Source of the DNA: G963675935 sp963803125
GTDB taxonomy: Bacteria; Planctomycetota; Planctomycetia; Pirellulales; Thermoguttaceae
Reading direction: 5' to 3'
DNA: 64,000 bases
Assembly (NCBI GenBank): GCA_963803125.1
Contig: CAWDLR010000002.1
Location: 1,320,421 to 1,384,420 of the forward strand
Each line of letters begins with the position of its first letter. Positions within the stretch are counted from its first letter, which is position 1. Below, piece after piece: positions 39,257-48,324 of this stretch. The notes under the pieces are model-generated. The model worked only from the letters and a program-made list of their open reading frames with translations, made no database searches and was not told the origin of the DNA. The position numbers and the translations under genes are program-made.

Positions 39257-39593
39257 GGAGGGTTCAGGGTTCAGGGGTCAGGGGTCAGGGGCCAGGGATC
39301 AGGGGCCAGGGGAAAGGGAGCAGGGGGCATGGATCAGAGTTCAGAAGTCATAGGCCGGGAGTCAGGATTTGCCCCTGACCCCTGACCCCTGACCCCTGAC
39401 CCCTAGCCCCTCAAAAAATCCCTGACAGATATGGACACGGGCGCGGAAAACCGGTATATCTGCGGAACTGGGTGAGAAGCAGGGTAAGACATGGGGGCTA
39501 TAGGCCCGCACGAGAAGTAGGTTGACTTTAATGGGGGGGATTGCCATCGGAGTGCGTCCCCCAAGGAATACATGGTCGCAGGAGGACCCTAAG
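39257..39593. repeat. 337-base gap with inverted GGTCAGGGG / CCCCTGACC arrays
   Basis: Positions 39260-39320 are purine-rich GGTCAGGGG-type repeats, and 39366-39413 are CCCCTGACC repeats on the same strand. The two arrays can pair with each other. The rest contains the leader of acpP. The arrangement splits the fab operon, so acpP may have its own promoter. Confidence 0.7.
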
Positions 39594-39851
39594 GTGGCCT
39601 CAGTTGAACAGCGTGTCATTGATATCGTTGCCGAGCAGCTTGGTGTTAGCAAAGATCAGATTAACCGCGAGACGTCGTTCGTCAACGATCTGGGCGCCGA
39701 CTCTCTGGATACGGTCGAGTTGGTGATGGAACTCGAAGAGGAGTTCGATATCAACATCCCTGACGACGTGGCCGAGAAGATCCAGACCGTCGGTCAGGCG
39801 ATCGACCATATCACCAAGGCCGTCGAAAGCACGGAAGCATCCTCTGCCTGA
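39594..39851 (+). CDS. acpP: Acyl carrier protein
   Basis: An 85-residue acidic four-helix protein. The phosphopantetheine-bearing Ser is in GADSLDTVELVMELEEEF, and the start SVEQRVIDIVAEQLGV is typical. GTG at 39594 was chosen because a strong GGAGG lies 8 bases upstream (39581-39585); an open frame reaches back to 39522 but encodes nothing conserved. Confidence 0.95.
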   Translation: MASVEQRVIDIVAEQLGVSKDQINRETSFVNDLGADSLDTVELVMELEEEFDINIPDDVAEKIQTVGQAIDHITKAVESTEASSA

Positions 39852-39859
39852 GAGCTTGC

Positions 39860-41104
39860 ATGAAACGCCGCGTCGTCGTCACGGGTATCGGCGCCGTCAC
39901 CTCGCTCGGCTGCAAGGTGGAGGAACTCTGGACTCGCATCTGCAACGGCGAGAGTGGAATCGGTCCACTGCAACGGCTGAATGTGACCGATTACAAGGTC
40001 CGCTTCGGCGGCGAAATCCGCGATTGGTCGGCCGACGGCTACATCCCCGCCAAGGACATCAAGCGATTCGATCGCTTTGTGCAGTTTTCCCAGGTTGCCG
40101 GCGTCGACGCCGTCGTCGATTCGGGCATCGACTTCTCGAAGCAGGACCCTTGGCGCGGCGGGGTGGTGATGGGTTCGGGCATCGGCGGGCTGGAGACGAT
40201 CGAGGTCCAGCACCAGCGTCTGCTCGAAAAAGGCCCGGACAAGATCTCCGCCTTTACCATCCCCAAGCTGATCGGCAATGCCGCCAGCGCCCACCTGGCG
40301 ATCCGATTCGGTTTGCGCGGCCCGAATCAGGTGGTCGTCACGGCCTGCGCCAGCGCCACCAACGCGATGGGCGATTCCTACCGGCTGATTCGCGATAGTG
40401 AAGCCGACGTGTTGATTACCGGCGGCAGCGAAGCCGCACTGACGCACATCGGGCTGAGCGCTTTTGCGGCGATGCGGGCGCTGTCCGAGCGAAACGACGA
40501 TCCGGCCCGCGCCAGCCGCCCCTTCGACCGCGACCGCGACGGTTTCGTCCTCAGCGAAGGCGCCGGGATGCTGGTGTTCGAGGAGTTGGAGCACGCCAAG
40601 GCCCGCGGCGCACGAATCTACGGCGAGATTTATGGTTACGGCTGTAGCTGCGACGGCGGCGACATCGTCGCCCCCGACAAGGACGGCGTCGGCGCGGCGT
40701 TCGCCATGGCCCGCGCGATCAACGACGCGGGAATCGACCCCAGAGAGATCGATTACATCAACGCCCACGGCACCAGCACTCCGCTGGGCGACCTGGCCGA
40801 GACGATCGCGGTCAAGTCGGTCTTCAAGGACCACGCCCGCAAGGTCAGCATTTCCAGCACGAAGAGCCAGCTTGGCCATCTGCTGGGGGCCAGCGGCGGC
40901 GTGGAGATGGTCCTGTGTTTGCTGGCCCTTCGCGATGGGGTGATTCCGCCGACGATCAATCTCGACAACCCCGACCCGCTCTGCGATCTGGACTACACGC
41001 CCAACCAAGCCCGCCAGCGGGCGATCTCCGTGGCGATGTCGAATAGTTTCGGTTTCGGCGGCCACAACGGATCGCTGATCGTCGGCAAAATGCGAAACGG
41101 CTGA
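39860..41104 (+). CDS. fabF: 3-oxoacyl-ACP synthase II
   Basis: 414 residues. Condenses malonyl-ACP with a growing acyl-ACP. The nucleophile is in VTACASATNAMG, the two catalytic His in NAHGTSTPLGD and SQLGHLLGASGG, and the C-terminal glycine-rich loop is NSFGFGGHNGSL. Begins 8 bases after acpP; last gene of the cluster. Confidence 0.95.
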   Translation: MKRRVVVTGIGAVTSLGCKVEELWTRICNGESGIGPLQRLNVTDYKVRFGGEIRDWSADGYIPAKDIKRFDRFVQFSQVAGVDAVVDSGIDFSKQDPWRGGVVMGSGIGGLETIEVQHQRLLEKGPDKISAFTIPKLIGNAASAHLAIRFGLRGPNQVVVTACASATNAMGDSYRLIRDSEADVLITGGSEAALTHIGLSAFAAMRALSERNDDPARASRPFDRDRDGFVLSEGAGMLVFEELEHAKARGARIYGEIYGYGCSCDGGDIVAPDKDGVGAAFAMARAINDAGIDPREIDYINAHGTSTPLGDLAETIAVKSVFKDHARKVSISSTKSQLGHLLGASGGVEMVLCLLALRDGVIPPTINLDNPDPLCDLDYTPNQARQRAISVAMSNSFGFGGHNGSLIVGKMRNG

Positions 41105-41150
41105 TTCTGCGTCCGTCGCCGCAGCCGGGATTGATCTTGGCCGGCCGCTC

Positions 41151-41183
41151 AGGGCCGATCAGTTTTCCAATCTAGGTGGCACG
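41151..41183. repeat. Left part of MITE-like repeat, split by IS copy C
   Basis: AGGGCCGATCAGTTTTCCAA then TCTAGGTGGCACG. The right part lies at 42722-42818, where the end reads TTGAATAACTGATTGGCCCT in reverse sense, so the element has imperfect terminal inverted repeats. The same pair flanks IS copy D. Unsplit length would be about 120-130 bp. Confidence 0.75.
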
Positions 41184-42721
41184 CAATGCCATTTCCAGTT
41201 TACTGTGTTATGCCGCTTGTAACTGTTGTTGAATCTTGACTTTCTGTTCTTCTGTCAGCCGCAGCAAGACCGGCGGGTGTGGTGCCGTGTGAGCTTTGCG
41301 ACGCGGCCATTCCCGCTTCTGTTTCGGGCTGGTACGCACACGCCGTTCGCGTTGCGCTCGGGCAATCCTTTCACGAAATGGCTTGGATTCCCTACGGCCT
41401 AACATGTCACGACGCACCTCCAGCAACACCCCCCGTGGGCTGCACATTATCGGGAGGCTGTCTTTCGGCGGTGCCGGCATCGCCAACGCGCCTTGACAAA
41501 GCAATAACTGCGTTGCGATCATCGAAGCCTCTGCCTCGCGATGCACTAGCCGTAGCGTCCGACTCATCAACGCCACTTTCTTCAAGGTTCGCTTGTAGGT
41601 TCTGAAAAATCCCTCGTTTTCCCACCTCCAACGATAACAAGTTCCCGCCATCTCCAAGGATAGCTGCTTCGCATCTTCCACGTTCGTAAACAGCCAGAAC
41701 GTCCACCTTATGACGGCAACTGTGAATCCGCAGCAATCGGCCGCGAATCGGCGGCTTGCCGTCCTCCTGCTGGCTCTTCGGCCAATAATAGACAATCCCT
41801 TCGCGGAACTCCTCCAACAGTTCCTGGGTTTCGCTGTAAAAGGTGGCCTTGGAGGACATGCGGATGAGAAAGGACACGTTCGCCAAGATCATGGTCGCGG
41901 CCACGTTGTAGCCCACATATCCCGCGTCGGCCACCACCAACGCCGCCGCTGGCAGCCAACGCAGCATGTACATGAGGTGACTTCGTTCGCTGGCTTTGCC
42001 CCCCTTCCCCAATCGCCAGCAAAAGGGAATGCCCAAGGTAAGATGCACGATCGAGGTGTTCCAGATCGTCGGTGACGAATCCTCTTTGCCGCCGCTTCCC
42101 AAGCGTTGCTCCAGTTCCTCGGTGCGGGGACACGTCTGCCGCGTGCCATCACAGCCAAAGGGGATGAAGTTTCCCACTTTCCACTGATTGCCGAAAATGA
42201 CTTCCATCCGTGGCGCAGGGCCGCCGCCAACGCCCGCAGGATGGGCATGGGAAGTTTGGCGATGGCCTTTTCAAAGCCGGAAAAGTGCTGGCCCGGCCGT
42301 TTTCGTTTTGGACAACTGGCGACATAGAACATTCTGGCGGCTTCAAACTTTTCCGGGAGGCTGTCGCCACAGCAATAGGTCGTCAGGATGATGATGTAAA
42401 GCAAAGGATGCAAGTCCCAACGCGGGCATTTCCTGCGTTTTGGAGCATTTCGGACTTGCTTGAAAACTTCCGGCGTGAGAAACTCTCGCATCGAGCCGAT
42501 CAACGATTTCGCCCGCCGTCGTTGGCGGGCCCGCTTCCTTGCGTTGGCCATTTGCCGTTCCTTCCATGATGGGGTTTGGTGTTGTGACCCCCTATCATTG
42601 CTGGAACGGCTTTTTCATGCGCGGTCAATTCACCGCCATTTTCCCAAAGCACATTTTCAACGCAACCCTCGACCTCGCAAAAGATTACATCAAAACCGCT
42701 TCCAATCAAGCCTTGGCATTG
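41184..42721 (-). mobile_element. IS4-family element, copy C
   Basis: 1538 bp, ends CAATGCCA / TGGCATTG. Flanking 9-mers are GGTGGCACG (left) and CGTGGCACG (right), identical at 8 of 9 positions. Inserted inside a MITE-like palindromic repeat. Confidence 0.9.
41208..42551 (-). pseudogene. IS4-family transposase, copy C (two frameshifts)
   Basis: Relative to the intact copy, one base is lost near 42214 (coding strand CTGCGCCACGG) and one is gained near 41699 (GACGTTCTGGCTG). Total length is therefore unchanged, but the catalytic region is out of frame with both ends. Motifs GCDGTRQ, VADAGYVGYN and YRWRWENEGFFRTYK are all still present in the separate frames. Confidence 0.85.
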
Positions 42722-42918
42722 CGTGGCACGGGCATCCTGCCCGTGGCCGAAAAACACGGGCAAGATGCCCGTGCCACGTTAAACATCGTTACCCAACTTG
42801 AATAACTGATTGGCCCTTGCCGACCGCTCAGTCTGCTTGACAGCGCCGTGTGGCTGACCATAATGACACGTGGGCACGTCGCCGGGGGATACCCTCGTCC
42901 CTTTGAGGGGAGTAGGCT
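42722..42918. repeat. Right part of MITE-like repeat and following leader
   Basis: 42722-42818 holds the paired CACGGGCA / TGCCCGTG palindromes and the terminal TGATTGGCCCTT. The remaining 100 bases form the leader of the next gene. Confidence 0.7.
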
Positions 42919-43593
42919 ATGAAGGCGCTTCACCGCTTTGCCGCTGGCGCGATCTGGCTGAGTGCCGTTGCCGCCACCGGCTGGAGCGGGGCCGACGCCG
43001 GGCGTGAGAATGGCGGCGGGACGGCGCAGGCCGGTCAGCGGCAGCTTGCGGTGGATTCGACGGTGCAGCAGCAGTGGCGACCGCCCGGCGGGCCACCCCG
43101 GTTTGTGCCGCCGCCGAGAATTCCAGGCCCGCCCGCGCTGCCGCCGGGTTGGGGCCAGCCGCCGACCATGCCGACTCCGCCGCCGCCTTTCACGCCGCAG
43201 CCCTCTACTCCCGAGTCGCAGCCCTCGGTTCCGTCGTCATCGACGCCGACGCCATCTACGCCGCAGCCGCAGTTGCCTCGTTATTCGCCAATTCCCGACA
43301 TCCTCGTTCCAACACCCGGCCAGAACCCGGCGGTGGGTTCGCCGGCAATGCCGCCGGGCGGGCCGCCGGTGAAACAGATTTGGATTTGCAGCCATTGCCG
43401 GCGGCAACTGCCCGATGACGTCCGCCCCGGCGATCGCTGTCCGTATTGCGGCACGTTTCTCGCCTACCAACGGGACGCATCGGGTAAAATCACCAATACG
43501 ATCCCCATCGGGAAGTACCTGCTCGTCGGCGGGCTGATTCCCGTCGGAGCGATTGTGATCGGCCTGGTCGTGTGGTTTCTGAAGAATCTCTGA
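42919..43593 (+). CDS. Pro-rich membrane protein with zinc ribbon
   Basis: A 224-residue protein not assigned to a family. Signal peptide about 1-27; residues 48-150 are Pro/Ser/Thr-rich and disordered. A zinc ribbon follows (C-S-H-C near 157-160 and C-P-Y-C near 174-177), then a TM helix near 198-221 (LLVGGLIPVGAIVIGLVVWF). The topology is unusual: a ribbon outside the cytoplasm if the signal is real. Ends 43 bases before priA, so probably the same transcript. Confidence 0.7.
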   Translation: MKALHRFAAGAIWLSAVAATGWSGADAGRENGGGTAQAGQRQLAVDSTVQQQWRPPGGPPRFVPPPRIPGPPALPPGWGQPPTMPTPPPPFTPQPSTPESQPSVPSSSTPTPSTPQPQLPRYSPIPDILVPTPGQNPAVGSPAMPPGGPPVKQIWICSHCRRQLPDDVRPGDRCPYCGTFLAYQRDASGKITNTIPIGKYLLVGGLIPVGAIVIGLVVWFLKNL

Positions 43594-43636
43594 TTTTGTC
43601 GATGCGGACGTTGCCCCCGCCTTCCCGCCTCCTCCT

Positions 43637-46330
43637 ATGACTTCCGAGCAGCGGCAACTCTTTGAAACCGAGCCGGAACCTTGGGAGGCGGACGACCAAT
43701 CGCAGCAGCTCGTCGCTTCGGTGGTGATCTCCGCCGGGCCGTCGTTGGAGTTCGACTATCTCGTGCCGGATCGGCTCCGCGAGACGACCGAGCCGGGCCG
43801 CAGGGTCAAGGTTCCGCTGGGGGCGGGCAATCGATTGGTCGTCGGCTATTGCGTGCGGCTAGAAAATCGCACCGCCGGGCGGCGGCGGCTCAAACCGCTG
43901 CATTCCGTGCTCGACCAGCGCAGCCTGCTCTCGCCGGCCATGTTGCGGCTGACGCGCTGGATCGCCGACCATTACCTCTGCAACTGGGCGACGGTTCTCG
44001 ACGCCGTCGTTCCCGCCGGCGTCCGTGCCGGCGCCGGCACGCGGATGACGACGCTGCTGTCGGTCGATTCAGAAGCTCTACAGCAGTTCCGCGAGGGGCG
44101 AGGGGCTGGGGGCGAGGGGCTAGGGGCCAGGGGCGAGGGGCCAGTGACTGCGAAACCCGAAATCTCCAAATCTCCAAATCTCCAAATCTCCAAATCCCTA
44201 AATCCCGAAATCCCCAAATCCCCAATCCAGACCTCGCTAAAACTGACGCCAAAGCAACTGCAAGTGTTGCGGGTGCTGGCCGAGGCGAGCGCCCCGATGT
44301 CGCCCGGCGAACTGGCCAGGGCGGCTCGCTGCACGGAGAGCCCGATCGCTTCCTTGCGTCGCAGGGGACTCATCCGCTCGCAGACCGGTCGCGTGCCGAC
44401 CAAACGGGCCGACGAGACGATTCCCGCCCGCGAAAAGCACCTCGTGCTGAATCCCGATCAAGAAGTCGCCCTGCGAACGATTCTCGATGCGATGAATGCT
44501 CGCCGCCACCGCACAATCTTGATCCACGGCGTGACCGGCAGCGGCAAGACCGAGGTTTACATCCAGGCGATCCAGGAGACGATCCATTTCGGCCGGCAGG
44601 CGATCGTGTTGGTGCCGGAGATCAGCCTGACGCCGCAGACGGTCGAGCGGTTTCGCCAGCGGTTCGGGGCGGTGGCCGTTTTGCACAGTCACCTCAGCGA
44701 CGCCGAGCGGCACAACCACTGGCAGCGGATCGCCGAAGGGGCGGTCTCGGTGATCGTCGGCGCCCGCAGCGCCATCTTTGCCCCCACGCCGAACCTGGGG
44801 TTGATCGTCTTGGACGAAGAGCATGAGAACTCGTTCAAGCAGGACAGCGCCCCGCGATATCACGCCCGCGACGTGGCAGCGGCCCGCGCGGCGGCGGAGG
44901 GGATTCCGCTGGTCCTCGGCTCGGCCACGCCGTCGCTGGAGAGTTGGCAACGCGCTCAGACCGGCGAGTATACGTTGGTGACGATGCCGCGGCGGGTGCT
45001 CGATCGGCCGCTGCCCTCGGTCGGCACGATCGACCTCCGCGGCCAGAAGCTCGCCGGCGGGCTCTCGCGCGGGGCCATCAGCCGGCAACTGCTCCTCGCC
45101 ATCACGGCCGCCCTCGACGACGGCGGGCAGGTCATTCTGCTGCTGAATCGCCGCGGCTTCTCGACGCACATCCAGTGCTCGGCCTGCGGCTTCGTGGCCC
45201 AGTGCCCGAACTGCGACATCGCCCTGACGCACCACCGCACCGAGCAGGTCGCCTTGTGCCACTACTGCGACTACGAGGTGCCGGCCCCGACCAGTTGCCC
45301 CTCATGCGGTTTCATGGGCATCCGCTATTCGGGCCTGGGGACGCAGCGGCTGGAGGCCGAAGTCCGCAGCCGATTCCCCAACGTGCTCAGCTTGCGGATG
45401 GACACCGACGCGATGCAGGCGCACGGCAGCCACGAGCGGGCGCTGGCCGCGTTTCGCTCGGGCAAGGTCCGCATTCTGTTGGGCACGCAGATGATCGCCA
45501 AGGGGCTCGATTTTCCCAACGTCACGCTGGTCGGGGTCATCAATGCCGACACGGCGTTGCATTTTCCCGACTTCCGCGCCGCCGAGCGGACGTTCCAGTT
45601 GGTCACGCAGGTGGCGGGCCGAACCGGTCGCGGGCCGAAAGGGGGCCGCGTGTTGGTGCAGACGTTCAGTCCCGAGCATCCGGCGATTCAGGCGGCGGTG
45701 CGCCACGATTACGCCAAGTTCGCCGCCGGCGAGTTGCCCATCCGCCAGATGCTGCGTTACCCGCCGTTTGCGTCGATGATTCGCCTGGTGGTGCGCGGGC
45801 CGGTCGAGGCGGTCGTCTCTGAGTTCGCCAAGTTCATTGCCGAGCGGTTGCGCCAAGAACTTGGTAGGGCAGAAGCTCCCATCTGCACAACCGGTGGGGC
45901 AGAAACTCCCGTTTGCGCAACCGGTGGGGCAGAAACTCCTGTTTGCGCAACCGGTGGGGCAGAAACTCCTGTTTGCGCAACCGGTGGGGCAGAAACTCCC
46001 GTTTGCACAACCGGTGGGGCAGAAACTCCCGTTTGCACAACCGGTGGGGCAGAAACTCCCGTTTGCACAACCGGTGGGGCAGACATTCCTGTCTGCCATC
46101 CCTCGGAGAACACCGCCGGCAGACAAGAATGTCTGCCCCACCAAGCCCGGGTGTTGGGGCCGGCCCCTTGCCCTTTCGCGCGGCTGAAGGGGAAGTATCG
46201 CTACCAAATTCAGACGCAAGGCGTCGATGGCGAGCGGCTTCGCGCCGCAGTGGCGGCCGTCACCGCCGAGTTGGAGCCGCCGGAGCAGGTGCAGTGGATC
46301 GCGGATGTGGATCCGGTGGATATGTTGTGA
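43637..46330 (+). CDS. priA: Primosomal helicase PriA with two in-frame repeat insertions
   Basis: 897 residues, longer than the usual 730-750. Restarts stalled forks by 3'-5' unwinding and primosome loading. Walker A GVTGSGKTEVY, DEEH box, the zinc cysteines from CSACGFVAQCPNC to CPSCG, and motifs QMIAKGLDFPNV and QVAGRTGRG are complete. Two stretches do not belong: residues about 153-196 (low-complexity Gly-rich, then I-S-K-S-P-N repeats) and about 742-834 (eight copies of A-E-T-P-V-C-A-T-G-G then a palindrome). Both lie between domains and keep the frame, so the protein may still work. Confidence 0.92.
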   Translation: MTSEQRQLFETEPEPWEADDQSQQLVASVVISAGPSLEFDYLVPDRLRETTEPGRRVKVPLGAGNRLVVGYCVRLENRTAGRRRLKPLHSVLDQRSLLSPAMLRLTRWIADHYLCNWATVLDAVVPAGVRAGAGTRMTTLLSVDSEALQQFREGRGAGGEGLGARGEGPVTAKPEISKSPNLQISKSLNPEIPKSPIQTSLKLTPKQLQVLRVLAEASAPMSPGELARAARCTESPIASLRRRGLIRSQTGRVPTKRADETIPAREKHLVLNPDQEVALRTILDAMNARRHRTILIHGVTGSGKTEVYIQAIQETIHFGRQAIVLVPEISLTPQTVERFRQRFGAVAVLHSHLSDAERHNHWQRIAEGAVSVIVGARSAIFAPTPNLGLIVLDEEHENSFKQDSAPRYHARDVAAARAAAEGIPLVLGSATPSLESWQRAQTGEYTLVTMPRRVLDRPLPSVGTIDLRGQKLAGGLSRGAISRQLLLAITAALDDGGQVILLLNRRGFSTHIQCSACGFVAQCPNCDIALTHHRTEQVALCHYCDYEVPAPTSCPSCGFMGIRYSGLGTQRLEAEVRSRFPNVLSLRMDTDAMQAHGSHERALAAFRSGKVRILLGTQMIAKGLDFPNVTLVGVINADTALHFPDFRAAERTFQLVTQVAGRTGRGPKGGRVLVQTFSPEHPAIQAAVRHDYAKFAAGELPIRQMLRYPPFASMIRLVVRGPVEAVVSEFAKFIAERLRQELGRAEAPICTTGGAETPVCATGGAETPVCATGGAETPVCATGGAETPVCTTGGAETPVCTTGGAETPVCTTGGADIPVCHPSENTAGRQECLPHQARVLGPAPCPFARLKGKYRYQIQTQGVDGERLRAAVAAVTAELEPPEQVQWIADVDPVDML
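44095..44225. repeat. Low-complexity insertion inside priA
   Basis: GGGGCTGGGGGCGAGGGGCT-type sequence followed by repeats of the 9-mer TCTCCAAAT and relatives. It spans about 44 codons with no stop in the priA frame. Confidence 0.8.
45862..46140. repeat. 30-bp minisatellite plus palindrome inside priA
   Basis: Seven full units of GGTGGGGCAGAAACTCCCGT plus TTGCACAACC (30 bp), starting 45862, 45892, 45922, 45952, 45982, 46012 and 46042, then a variant that becomes the palindrome GGGGCAGACATTCCTGTCTG ... GGCAGACAAGAATGTCTGCC. Thirty is divisible by three; each unit adds ten residues. The unit looks like a decayed half of that palindrome. Confidence 0.92.
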
Positions 46331-46489
46331 AGGGGCTGGGGGCTAGGGGCTGGGGTTGAGGAGGCGGAGATCAGAGTTCGGGTCAAGACGTGAATCACGC
46401 TGCCCCCTGATTCCTAGCCCCTAGCCCCTAGTCCCCAGCCCCCGTTCCCTCTGGTTCCATTTCTCCGCTTGCCGTAAAATACGGTGGTT
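46331..46489. repeat. Inverted low-complexity tract between priA and the kinase
   Basis: GGGGCTAGGGGCTGGGG near 46334-46352 is answered by CCCCTAGCCCCTAGTCCCCA near 46420-46440, able to fold into a long hairpin that could end the priA transcript. Confidence 0.65.
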
Positions 46490-48277
46490 ATGTCCTACCG
46501 TTCGATCAAACGCATTTTCGGCGAGACCAGCCTGGAGCGGAAGTGCCGCACCTTGTTCGGCATCTGTCTGTTCCTGCTGATCACGGCCAGCTTTTGGCTT
46601 TATGGCAATCGAACAAACGAAATCATCGATCAAGAGAACCGGAGTACGGGCTATCTGTTGACGCTTCAGGAAATGCAGGCTGCGCATTATCGCAGCTATG
46701 CGAGAAGCTCCAACAACGAGAACGAGCACCAGTATGAGGACCTTGTGGGGACATTGAGCGAAATCGTTAGCCACGAGCAGCCCTATGAGGTCAAATTCAT
46801 CCTCCCCCATCCCCCGCCTCCGTCACCGGAAGGGCACGACCCCATCGCCCGCGCCGATCCCTTCGGAAAGAGTGTTCTTGAACGGTTCATGAAGAACAAG
46901 CCGCAGAAATCGAAGATGGCCGACCCGGACGAATCCACTTACCGGATGTCAAAAGACGGCAATAGTTACTCTTATTACCAAGCGATCCGCGCCAACAACA
47001 GCATGTGTTTTACCAGTTGTCACCGTTCCTACGGTCAAGTGCTCAACGAGTCGGGTCTGGAAAGCATGCGCTTGCTTGGCTACAGCACAGCGACGGCCGA
47101 AGGCGATCTGATGGCGGTCGCCCGGCTGACCTTCTCGACCGAGCCGACACGGCTGAGCGTCAACCGGAACCAGGCCATCCTGATCGCCACGGCGATCATC
47201 ACCGTCTTCCTGGCGATGGTGGCGTCGTACATTATCGTCCGCTACGTGATCGTCAAGCCGTTGCGCCACCTCCGCGACGTGAGCGACGCGGTCAGCCGCG
47301 GCAACACGACGCTTAGGGCCGAGATCCACACCGGCGACGAGTTCGAGGAATTGGCCGTCGCCTTCAACCGCATGTTGCGGCATCTGACCGACGCCCAGGC
47401 CGAGCTGCGGCAGGCCAACGTCAACCTCGACGGCAAGGTCGACGAGCTGGCCCAGGCCAACATGCGGCTCTACGAATTGAACATGCTCAAGAGCGACTTC
47501 CTGGCCACGATGAGCCACGAGTTGCGGACGCCGCTGAACAGCATCCTCGGCTTCAGCGACGTGCTCGGCTCGATCGACTCGCTGGAGGAGAAGCAGAAGC
47601 GCTACGTGCAAAACATCCAGAAGTCGGGCAAGACGCTGCTGGAGATGATCAACGACATTCTCGACCTGGCGAAGATCGAGAGCGGCAAGATGGAGACGCG
47701 GCTGAGCGATTTCCAGGTGGCGGCGGTGATTGCGGCCCAGTGCGACATGGCCCGGCCGCTGACCGAGCGAAAGAACATCGACTTGGATACCTCGATCGCG
47801 CCCGACCTGCCGCCGCTGCACCAGGACCAGGCCCGCGTGCAGCAGATCCTCAACAACCTGCTGTCGAACGCGATCAAGTTCACGCCGGAGGGCGGCCGGA
47901 TCACGGTTTCGGTCCGCCGCGACGACGCGAACTTCATGCTGTTGGAGGTGAGCGACACGGGGGTGGGCATCGCGGCCGAGGATCAGCAGGTGATCTTCGA
48001 GAAGTTTCGCCAGGGCAAGACCGCCATGCCCGGCGGCGACGCCATGACCCGCGAGTATTCCGGCAGCGGCCTGGGACTGTCGATCGTCAAGGAGCTCTGC
48101 AAGCTGTTGGGCGGCGAAGTCTCCGTCCATAGCGAACTGGGCAATGGGAGCACGTTCACGGTTCGCTTGCCCTGGGTGCTCGAAGAGCAACCGCACCTCG
48201 ATGCGGCGCTGATCGACGGTTTCGAGGAGTTCACCAAGCAGCGCTTCGAGCCAACGCGGGAACACGCGGCGACGTGA
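46490..48277 (+). CDS. Sensor histidine kinase with periplasmic CxxxCH motif
   Basis: 595 residues. Helix 24-40, an extracytoplasmic sensor (41-225), helix 228-250, HAMP (250-303) with a short coiled coil, HisKA with the acceptor His343 in TMSHELRTPLN, and HATPase_c with NLLSNAIKFTPEGG, DTGVGI and GSGLGLSIV. The sensor contains C173-x3-C177-H178 (MCFTSCHRSYG), one residue longer than the standard heme c motif CxxCH, in a Tll0287/DUF3365-like context (a preceding Tyr-rich segment and downstream G-D-L-M-A-V). It may bind heme and sense redox or a gas; this is inference. ATG at 46490, with GTG at 46484 as an alternative. Confidence 0.85.
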   Translation: MSYRSIKRIFGETSLERKCRTLFGICLFLLITASFWLYGNRTNEIIDQENRSTGYLLTLQEMQAAHYRSYARSSNNENEHQYEDLVGTLSEIVSHEQPYEVKFILPHPPPPSPEGHDPIARADPFGKSVLERFMKNKPQKSKMADPDESTYRMSKDGNSYSYYQAIRANNSMCFTSCHRSYGQVLNESGLESMRLLGYSTATAEGDLMAVARLTFSTEPTRLSVNRNQAILIATAIITVFLAMVASYIIVRYVIVKPLRHLRDVSDAVSRGNTTLRAEIHTGDEFEELAVAFNRMLRHLTDAQAELRQANVNLDGKVDELAQANMRLYELNMLKSDFLATMSHELRTPLNSILGFSDVLGSIDSLEEKQKRYVQNIQKSGKTLLEMINDILDLAKIESGKMETRLSDFQVAAVIAAQCDMARPLTERKNIDLDTSIAPDLPPLHQDQARVQQILNNLLSNAIKFTPEGGRITVSVRRDDANFMLLEVSDTGVGIAAEDQQVIFEKFRQGKTAMPGGDAMTREYSGSGLGLSIVKELCKLLGGEVSVHSELGNGSTFTVRLPWVLEEQPHLDAALIDGFEEFTKQRFEPTREHAAT

Positions 48278-48324
48278 CGGAGCGCGGGCATCTCGCCCGC
48301 TAAGGCGTTTCCTCTTCTACTGCG

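Noticed and set aside
42919..43593. Secreted collagen-like protein
   Set aside because: Pro-rich, but without G-x-y repeats; the zinc ribbon and TM helix point to another type.
45862..46140. CRISPR array in priA
   Set aside because: Direct 30-bp repeats without variable spacers, inside a coding frame.
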